Under the pieces are notes generated by a model that was not told the DNA's origin, did no database searches, and was given only the letters and a program-made list of their open reading frames with translations. Source: Didymella arachidicola (lineage: Eukaryota > Ascomycota > Dothideomycetes > Pleosporales > Didymellaceae). From it: DNA of 64,000 nucleotides. The stretch lies in assembly GCA_016630955.3 (NCBI GenBank), contig CM049988.1, positions 2,356,001-2,420,000 of the forward strand, given 5' to 3'. Of the stretch, positions 56,211 through 64,000 are shown one piece after another (position 1 is the first letter of the stretch; the number at the start of each line of letters is the position of its first letter). The position numbers were made by a program, and so were the translations under genes.

Positions 56211-57099
56211 TTTATTGTCAGTTTATTGGAATGGAGGTGTGCCTTTCTGCGATAGTTCAAGTGTGCAGCCAAAGGACGGACCAGACTGACTGCAAGATGT
56301 CGCGCGCTAGCAGTTCGAGGTCACGGCGGATGCTGCCCAGGTGGGTGCTGACCAGCAGAGTCGTGCATACACTGGTGCGCGTGGCATAATCTGAATGATT
56401 CAGCTTGTAGCTTGCGGCATTCATGCACCAGTCCGACACCATTACTGGGTGGAATAACGCGAAGGACGCGGTAGCACCAACTTTGCCGCCTGATTCACGC
56501 TGAAAGCAACGGCAGCTCCGCTCGAAGCTGTCTATGGTTTGTTGCGTACATCAGCAATGTAAGCAAGGCAGCAGACGCGCTGCTGAAGGATCTATGATCG
56601 ATGTTATGATTGGGGGGCGATCTGATACGTCCGCGAAGCGCCCGCATGGGAGAATTTGTGTGGAGGAAAACCGACATACAAGCAAAAGCCCAGTACTTGC
56701 CTTACACGATAAATGCGTGATCACGCCTAAGAAGAGAGCGCTCTACTGTAGTATCAGGCGTGAGTAGGCAGTGTAGGTGGGTCACGGAGTCCAGGGACCA
56801 GTCGTACGGACCGAGAATGCAGTAGGCTTTACTAATAACTATATCCAACTATGCTTTAAGTACTCAATAAATCTATATGTCTTATCTTTACTAGCAAAAG
56901 TTTCAATACGCTGACTGTGGTCATCCGTCACGCCGCGACCCACCCACACTACTTATGCCTGATACCACAGTAATACTGCCCCCGCATTTGATCCTGGCGA
57001 CCAGGGCGAAAAGGCAGTCAGACGTTGTTGCAGATGGACAATGGACGTGATATACCTTCTATCCTGAAGTAAAAAGAGCACGTTTACGATATCCAATGC
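56211..57099. other. Intergenic region containing a MITE-like element
   Basis: Between the ankyrin gene start and the MLH3 3' end. Apart from the short inverted-repeat element at 56746-56970, I see no feature. Confidence 0.5.
56746..56970. mobile_element. 225-bp MITE-like element with TA flanks
   Basis: Terminal inverted repeats of about 40 bp: the left end begins CTGTAGTATCAGGCGTGAGT at 56746, and the right end read inward from 56970 begins CTGTGGTATCAGGCATAAGT; both continue into a GTGGGT-rich stretch. Most mismatches are C/T or G/A transitions, plus one 3-base gap. The element is flanked by TA on both sides (56744-56745 and 56971-56972), the target duplication of Tc1/mariner-type (Fot1/Pogo) transposons. 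The interior is AT-rich with no reading frame, so it would depend on a transposase elsewhere. Family name cannot be given without a repeat library. Confidence 0.8.
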
Positions 57100-60088
57100 T
57101 CAGCCTCGCCACCTCTTCCAAGCGCTCACAAATGTCTCCCCACTACAACCATCGTTGCCTGTGCCCAACGCCCCGTTAAGCACCCTACCCATATCAATGA
57201 TAGGCACCATACTCGGCCTCCCATGCGCACACATGAACGGAAAAACACAATCAGCCAACTTATTCACCAACGCCTCGCACTCATCCTTTCTCAGCTCGTC
57301 ATTAAACATGATCGCCGACCGACACGCACGGGAGTTGACCATATCGACCAGACCGAGCGGACAAGTAGCTATTTTCCTGACCCAGCTTATGGTGTGATCA
57401 TCTGCTTCGCTTGGGGGCAGAGGCGGAGACTCGACGTACTTCCACAAGGCTGATCGCAGAAAGGAGATCAAGAGTTGGGGATCGGCTTTGCAGCGCTCTG
57501 AGATAGCTGGTGGTAGAGCTGTGACGGAGACCCTGTGGTCGCTCTTGTCTGACGTGCCGGGGTTACTTTGAGGCGCGATAGTGGCACTAGTGCCATACAA
57601 GATACCCCAAATAGCAAAGCTCTTCGCGAATACTTCGAAATGTTTGTACTCGTGTGGGGAAACTGCAAATTGCAAAGGCTTCTCGAGGATGGCTATGTCG
57701 ACCGCAGAGTTGAAGCCGAGATTCGACTTGAAACCTAAGTTCAAACCGCTTTGTTTTGGTCTACAAAGCTCACTTAGAAGGGCTTCGACTCGAATGCGTT
57801 CATCGGCGGCGTGTTGGTCAATGAGAACCAGAATATCGTTGGACGGTGTTGTGTTTCCGTCAGCGAGTGAACCAGCCATTCTGACCAAAATGAACTTCTT
57901 GTCGACTTGCGAGATGACCTGACTGTTGCGAAGCGCGTCTTTCGACAGCCTAGCCGAGCTCATACCTGCATCTCTGAATGCTCTGTGCTCGTTAATGGCA
58001 GAGCAGTGCGCATGGCAGGAGTGAGAAAGCTGGTCTCCGCAACCTTCGCCACCGCCCTGAATTGACGCTTGCTGGATACCCTGCTCACTTGGCTTGAACA
58101 CTGGGTTGTCCCAATTTTGGAGTAACCCATCCAACCATGGCGTGTCTGCAGGCGCAGATTTGTCAGCTCGTGGGGCCATTCGAAGTCCTTTACTCGTGCT
58201 CCCCCGGGATGTTGCAGGCAACGTAGTAGATGAGTTCGTCTGTGGGCGTTGAGGCGGCATTACACTTCCTGTGCGAGCGTTGAGGAGATACGTACGATTC
58301 GTGACAGGATCAGTCCACAAGACCGTCTCGTCTGTGCCATCTGTTACAGCTGGAGCCTCGCCACAAGGCTGGCGAGAAATTGCCGTTGTAGCTCTATTCA
58401 ACACGCCTTTGCCAATGAATGGTACGTTCAAAAGGGCGTCGCACTCTCCATTTCTATCATCGAGGAATTCGCGATTTGCGACTCGCTCGCTTCCACCTGC
58501 GCAATCCGCGCTGGGAACTACGTGTGCTTTCTGAGCAGTGCGTGTCATATCAAAGAAGCTGGATTTTCCACTTTTGATGCGCGACCAGTCTGCAAATACT
58601 CGCCGATACGGCTGGTCAGGGACGTTCTCAACAGTGCCCATGACCAGCCTCTTACGCTTGGCGGAACTTGTTATTCCCGTCGCTGAACTCAACGTAGCAG
58701 GTGTTGCTGGTATATCTGACGAGGGTGGACGCTTTCTCGATGGTGTGTGGATCTGCCCATGAGAAGTGGAAGGCAGGATTGAGTCTGGCTTGGGCCGTTC
58801 TGTCAATCGATGCGATTTCCTCGGCCGGAACTGGTGAACAGACAGCCATTGTGTGATCATGGCACTGAGGATACCCATTACTGCCTGTAGGTTCGATTCA
58901 TTTTCGATGAATCGTTCGTCCGCCATGTCTGAGGCACGTCTATCCTTTGGCAAAATTCGTAAATGAAACATGGGCCATCTATCGATCCCCTTTCGAGCTT
59001 TAAGTTGTCTATTTGTGTACCCATCACTCTTGAAACGTTTATCTGAGGCTCGGCGCAGCTTTTCCTGCTCGTCTACATCGGCATCGTCCTCGACGGTGCC
59101 AAAGTTGGAAAGGGCAAACAATCGATTGACTTCGTCGTAGAGCTCGTTGCAGCCATTGCCGCTAACAAGTGGTCGAATGCCGAACGAGATGAACTGTGCT
59201 TGCTTTGTTGGCGATGGTTCGAGCGATATAGCGCCTTTGACGGACAGAGTGGTTGTCGACGCAGACGCAGGTACCCACGAGGCCCACTCATCCACGTTGA
59301 TGTAATTCGCCTGCGTCATGATGTGCAATAGCGAAGAGAGATGCGTAGAGCGTGACTTCTCAGCTGTGGGTACTTGACCGTGCGCTGCGCCAACCGTATT
59401 CAAAATGTTGAAGTTCACGATTGTTTTGTTGTCACCGTCTCGAACCCTGAGAGATACCGACTCCTGCCAACTGAGGAGAAGTCCCACAATGTCTCTTTTG
59501 AGAGCGTCACGTAGCCGCGCTTGCTCTTGCTTCTGATCTGTGACCAGCGCGCGCTGCTTGACTCGCACAGGCATGTTGCCAAACAAGTTTCGCACTGTGA
59601 CTCGAGTGCCATGCTTTCCATGGATGTGATTATGTGCAGCGGTCGGTATCTGCCTCTCTATTGCTTGCGCTTGGTGGAAGGAGATCGAATTGTGGGAGCG
59701 GTATGCGTGGTGATGCGAGGTGACGGTCAATAAAGACATTGCTGACAGCGAAGCCAGAAAGGTACCATGTTGGCCAAGGCACGGCTCGTCCGACTGGTAC
59801 TTCGAGGTCCCTGTTTCGTCAATGGGGATCCTGCGTGAACTGAGAGGTGTACTGACAGTACAGCTTTCCTAGCCCACCATTCTCATTGAATTCGGCGGGT
59901 GGTATGCCCGTACCGTCGTCCTCCACCGTACAGCCGCCCCGCGCAAAGTCGACCGTGACATCGATTTTGGCTGCTTTGGCGTCTAACGAGTTCTTCAGAA
60001 GCTCGACCACAACTCCAATGAGCGACACAATGGCTGTCGAGGACTTGATCTGGGCAACGACCTCATCTGGTAGGGGCAGTATTGACAT
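57100..60088 (-). CDS. MLH3: DNA mismatch repair protein Mlh3
   Basis: Partner of Mlh1 in MutL-gamma, the nuclease that resolves meiotic double Holliday junctions and contributes to mismatch repair. Two exons, 60088-59857 and 59810-57100, join in frame over a 46-nt intron (GTCAGT donor, CAG acceptor) to 980 residues. The GHKL ATPase domain opens the protein: ELLKNSLDA at 29-37, EDDGTGIP near 56-63 and HGTFLASLSAMSLLT after the intron. A long, poorly conserved linker follows. The C-terminal endonuclease domain carries DQHAADERIRVE near residue 740, SRACRSAIMF and FMCAHGRPSMVPI, the metal-binding motifs of nuclease-active MutL homologues, which separate Mlh3 from Mlh1. Longer than yeast Mlh3, as is usual in filamentous fungi. 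The start is the first ATG, MSILPLPDEV. Confidence 0.94.
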
Positions 60089-60826
60089 GGTCTTCAACCG
60101 CCGCCCGCGTGAGCGAATGACGTATCACCAGCCATCTTTCAACTTTAGATTGTGATGTTCCAAACAGAGTGGAGACAGGCGGAGGGTGTTTCGACAGCTG
60201 CGACCCACTACTGGCGCGTCGAAAGGCTGCATCGTCATGGCTTGGCGCAGCGGGCCGCAGCTCCTCATGGACCCTGAGCATGGGGCATGCACGAACAGCC
60301 AATTGCCCCTTCCCTCGTGCTGCATCCAGCCAACGACCCTACCATACACATTCCTCTGTTTCAGCGATTGTATCACACGGCTTCACCTGCTGCCAATCCT
60401 GCAAACACCACTATTTTGTCATTTTGTCGTTTTGCAGTGAATGCAGCTAGCCACTGCTTCTCTCGATTTCTGGTCAGCTAGCTGAGCGACCAGCGCATCG
60501 TACCCTCAGACCGCAAGACACTCCATCGTCATTGCCCGGTCCACGCTACTCCACGTGGAGCATCGCCAGACCTCCAGCAACCAGAACAAGCCACGCGAAC
60601 CGCGAAGGCTTGACCGTCCAGGCGGTGGTTGAGTGTTCACCCCTCCTGCTGTTCCTGACGCTAGACGAGCATGGCCACAGCCGAAGCCGCGTCGAGACCT
60701 CATGGTACGTCTTTGTATGCTGCACAGCCATTGCCGCGCCAAATATAGCTTGCTATTTCTTTCTTATCTTGCTTTGTTTACACCCCTCGATTTCTCTCGC
60801 TCCCACACACAACTCGTCCTCTGCTA
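60089..60826. other. Divergent intergenic region
   Basis: Separates MLH3 (minus) from the 60827 gene (plus) and should carry both promoters. Pyrimidine-rich sequence at about 60745-60800 precedes the plus-strand gene, as in many fungal leaders. No other feature supported. Confidence 0.5.
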
Positions 60827-62026
60827 ATGCGCGGCTCCAAAGACCGGCAGACGACGCGCAAGCGGCCCTTTGCTGGCTGGATGAGGCGGCTTGCGAATCT
60901 CAAGCCCTCATCCTCAGACAGCCAGAACAGCATTGGCAAGAAGAACGGCCTCGGGAAGAAGGCATCTGCGCAGAACAACCCGTACCCAGAGTCCGGTCGC
61001 ATTGATCCGGAGGCGCCGGGTCGCCTCTCCTTTTCGACGCCCGACACGCCGCACTCTCACGAGAGCTTCACATCGGCCGAACAAGCCGCCGCCGCACAAC
61101 AGCAACAACATGCCAAGAGCACAAGATCGAATGCGCCAACCGTGGCGACTATGCCAGAGACAGTCCACTCGCAACGATCCAAGGCAGAGACAGGCAACAC
61201 CAACCATAACGGCGGCAGCACTTTCTCGTCGCCCAATGGCTCAGAGCACTCGCTCACCACCACCCTGACGACTATCCAGTCAACCGCTCCCTCGCATATC
61301 CTAGGCGCAGGTCCAACAACGCAGCCTGCAGCGGCAGCGAACGCCCCGCCTGTGCACTTCTCCCACCAGTTCCCCACATCTCCGCCACCATCCGCAATTC
61401 CGCCGCATCTGGCCCCTCAGCAGGGCCCCCATTCCTACCATGTTGCAACAGCAAATAACGTTCTCACCGATGACGCATCGATCTTGACACTCGCGTCGTC
61501 CTCGAAACGTCGCCGCCGCAACTCCCTCGACACTAATGCCTCAGTGCGCGCAATGGCACCTTCCTCGCACTATGGAGGCAGCAGAGAGTCGCTTCCTCTG
61601 AGTGTACTCTCTGGTAACGTAGACAACATACACTCGGCTTCAAACAGGCCTGGTAATGTCAACAATCTGTCGAGTGCCAATGCAGAGCGAGTGAGCATCT
61701 ACTCCGTGTCTGGTGCAACCGCCCCAGTACTCAGCAGCGAGCGCAATAGCTACTACGCGAACAAGCAAGCGGACGGACTCAGTGTACGAAGTGGTTTGTT
61801 AGGCCATGGCCGCACAGATAGTATCAGCAGCATTAGAGCTATGCACACTGCCAGCCCGCTAGCAAGCCCCCGCGAGCCACCGCTGGCCACGAAGCTGAGT
61901 CGTCGAAGCTCTGAATGGATTCCCGACGCTCGAGAGGCGAGCGATGAGGATGAAGAGGAGAAACCGGTGGCACTCATACTCAAGGAGGAATCAGAAGATA
62001 AGGAACGATCGAAGCCAGCGTCGTGA
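60827..62026 (+). CDS. Conserved Ser-rich fungal protein of unknown function
   Basis: A 399-residue single-exon frame. The basic N-terminus (MRGSKDRQTTRKRPFAGWMRRLANLK) is followed by a long low-complexity region with Gln and Ala runs. The segment most likely to be conserved is DDASILTLASSSKRRRRNSLDTNASVRAMAPSSHYGGSRESLPLSVLS (about 215-262), then SGLLGHGRTDSISSI, and a C-terminal motif RRSSEWIPDAREASDEDEEE. I recall similar proteins in filamentous fungi, some carrying an unsupported cation-channel name; no membrane span is visible here, so that name should not be copied. Probably a soluble, phosphorylated regulatory protein. Confidence 0.65.
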   Translation: MRGSKDRQTTRKRPFAGWMRRLANLKPSSSDSQNSIGKKNGLGKKASAQNNPYPESGRIDPEAPGRLSFSTPDTPHSHESFTSAEQAAAAQQQQHAKSTRSNAPTVATMPETVHSQRSKAETGNTNHNGGSTFSSPNGSEHSLTTTLTTIQSTAPSHILGAGPTTQPAAAANAPPVHFSHQFPTSPPPSAIPPHLAPQQGPHSYHVATANNVLTDDASILTLASSSKRRRRNSLDTNASVRAMAPSSHYGGSRESLPLSVLSGNVDNIHSASNRPGNVNNLSSANAERVSIYSVSGATAPVLSSERNSYYANKQADGLSVRSGLLGHGRTDSISSIRAMHTASPLASPREPPLATKLSRRSSEWIPDAREASDEDEEEKPVALILKEESEDKERSKPAS

Positions 62027-62640
62027 ATGCCTCTCAAAGGTCCTTACGCAACGAATGTGTACGGCCAACACAACTCCGTGCGAAGGTGTTGCTGGCACGA
62101 CGAGGCTGAACAGGAGCGCAGTTGATAAATTGAGCGTAGGGCGTTGGGGCGGGTTACGAGGGCATTGTCGATTATATACCCATGGCTCTGATGAAGAGTC
62201 TATCAATATTACCAAGTTTCACACAGTTGCGTTTCGAACGCTCGACACGAGGCGCGCGTTGTACGTGACTTGAGGTTTTTACTTCCTGACACTAAGATGT
62301 TGCAATGAGCCAAAACCAGCAGCCGATGACGTGCTCACCAACAACAAGCCCACGACGAACGATTGCTGAGCAGGGACTGCCATAATGCTCGTACTGGACT
62401 CGCCAAGGACAAACTTTGCAGCATGTCCAGGCCCTCCATCTATCACGACCCACAGAAGAATAATTTGCGCGAATAGTACTGGCCGAACGATCGCTGCAGT
62501 GGGCAGACTCGCATCGCACCATCGATAACAATGAGTCCGCACGCCCTACAGCAATAGTATATGTGCGGAGCATCTGCTCTTCTGTGATCTTCACAGCACA
62601 TCATCCGAGCATTACGAGCGTTCGACTTTCCATTTGCAGA
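62027..62640. other. Intergenic
   Basis: Between the 60827 gene and the transporter. No gene or repeat supported; the last 100 bp is the likely leader of the transporter. Confidence 0.5.
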
Positions 62641-64000
62641 ATGGCTGCCCCTTCAGCATCTCGGCCACTGTCCATCAACAACGATGTCATCTCAGAAGAA
62701 ACTAAGCAAGTGCAAGCCATCACATCACAGAAGAACGAACCAGTGAAAACAGCTCACGGCGCTGATGCCGCTCTCCACCTGCTCAAGGAAACAGGTGGTC
62801 TCCGTCAGCCAGTAGCCCCTGAAGCAAGCAAACGACTATTGCGAAAGATCGACTTGCATATCATGCCACTCATCTGCATCGTCTACTTTCTCCAGTACAT
62901 CGACAAAACGGCGATCTCATATGCATCGGTCACTGGCATCATACAAGACACGGGTCTGCATGGCAATCAGTTCAACTGGGTTGCATCAATTTTCTTCTTT
63001 GGGTAAGAAAACCCAGCACTGCACCAAAGCTCTTGCTAACGCACTCTTAGCCAGCTTGCATTCGAGTTTCCGACCATTCGTCTCATTCAGCTCTTCCCGC
63101 TTGCGAAGTACGTAGCCATCAACGTGACCATCTGGGGTGCTGTGCTGGCTTCCCTAGCTGCCTGCAAGTCCTATGCCTCTCTTTTGGCCTGCAGGTTTCT
63201 TCTCGGCGCAGCCGAGGCGGCTGTCGTACCTGCCTGGGTCATATTCACCTCGCAGTGGTACACCCGCAATGAGCAGTCCTTCCGCGTCGGCATCTGGTTC
63301 TCCGTCTGCGGTGCGGCTCAGATGTTCGGTGGCTACTTCGCATACGGAGTAGCGAACCATGTGGGTAGCGATGCAAATGCTGCTCTGAGAGGATGGCAGG
63401 TCATATTCCTCTTCTTGGGCCTTTTGACTGCAGTTATTGGCATCAGCTTCTGGTTCATCATGCCTGATTCACCGGAATTTGCTGGCTTTCTCTCGCCGGA
63501 GGAGAAGAGTCTGCATATCGAACGCATTCGAGGAAATATCCAGGGGATCGGTAGTCGGACGTTCAAGTGGGATCAATTCTGGGAGGCCGTCAGGGACCCC
63601 ATGACCTGGCTGTACGCTTTCTGGATCTTTGCAGCCAACATCCCAAATTCGATTGCCACCTCTTTTGGTAACATCCTGGTCAAAGGTATGGGCTACACAT
63701 CCAAAGAGTCTCTGCTACTAGTCACGCCGCTCGGCGCATACGAGATAGTCGTCCTCGTGGGTCTCACCTTCGTCGCCATGAAGACCGAGCAGCGCCTATA
63801 CGCTTGCATCGCAGGCCACATTCCCGCCATCATCGGCGCGATCCTCATGGCAACCACCAACAAAGTTCCTGCACTGATCGGCTACTACTTCTCTGGAGGC
63901 ATTCCTATCGGCTGGACCACGATTCTCGGCCTGCAAGCTTCCAATGTTGCAGGCTCAACAAAGAAAGTCACTGTCAGTGTGATTGGCACCATTGCGTACA
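62641..64000 (+). CDS. Dal5-type MFS transporter (anion:cation symporter family), partial
   Basis: 5' part of a plasma-membrane transporter of the major facilitator superfamily, of the type that includes yeast allantoate permease Dal5 and vitamin permeases. Exons: 62641-63002 and 63051 to the window edge, joined over a 48-nt intron (GTAAGA donor, CTTAG acceptor) in phase 2. The cytosolic N-terminus of about 80 residues is followed by RKIDLHIMPLICIVYFLQYIDKTAISYAS, the hallmark of this family's first span, then GNQFNWVASIFFFG, LLACRFLLGAAEAAVVPAWV, YTRNEQSFRVGIWFSVCGAAQMFGGYFAYG and PDSPEFAGFLSPEEK before the central loop. About nine of twelve spans are inside the window. Substrate is unknown. 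Confidence 0.88.

Overview
This is nuclear DNA of a filamentous ascomycete, most probably a Dothideomycete. The evidence is intron-poor to moderately split genes with short GT-AG introns of about 46-85 nt, long Ser/Pro-rich regulatory proteins, and families typical of filamentous fungi: a LaeA-like methyltransferase, a HET-domain gene, a DUF3984-type protein and a CaMKK-type Snf1-activating kinase. The class-level call is inference. No rRNA, tRNA, CRISPR array or intact transposon was recognised. Exon boundaries were worked out by hand from reading-frame continuity and splice consensus.

Layout. 1-1289: 5' end of a Cdc25-type Ras exchange factor (minus strand). 1290-10599: a 9.3 kb stretch without a recognisable gene, holding a degenerate tandem array of about 157 bp units (about 7.4-8.2 kb). 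10600-13543: divergent PSF2 (GINS replication complex) and ALG10 (last glucosyltransferase of N-glycan precursor assembly). 14477-18585: two hypothetical single-pass membrane proteins separated by an AT-rich stretch with an inverted repeat. 19097-25829: SIW14-like phosphatase, DUF3984-like protein and GPI10 (GPI-anchor mannosyltransferase). 27375-31613: a large Sak1/Ssp1-like kinase. 33569-39278: a tail-anchored hypothetical, a POF1-like nucleotidyltransferase and a 1155-residue hypothetical. 39771-44675: a small protein with an internal duplication, a LaeA-like methyltransferase and an amidase. 45576-48387: two small membrane proteins.

48988-56210 is a decayed accessory block. A secreted protein has two frame breaks, a small conserved protein has one in-frame stop, a HET-domain gene has many stops and frameshifts, and an ankyrin-repeat gene has one stop. 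Several stops fit C-to-T (or G-to-A on the coding strand) changes, as repeat-induced point mutation (RIP) would leave. A 225 bp TA-flanked MITE-like element lies beside it. 57100-64000 returns to intact genes: MLH3, a conserved Ser-rich hypothetical, and an allantoate-permease-type MFS transporter that runs off the window.

The intact genes are mostly housekeeping (replication, N-glycan and GPI synthesis, mismatch repair, signalling) and do not form an obvious biosynthetic cluster. The unexplained material is the tandem array, the TA-flanked element and the broken 49-56 kb block.
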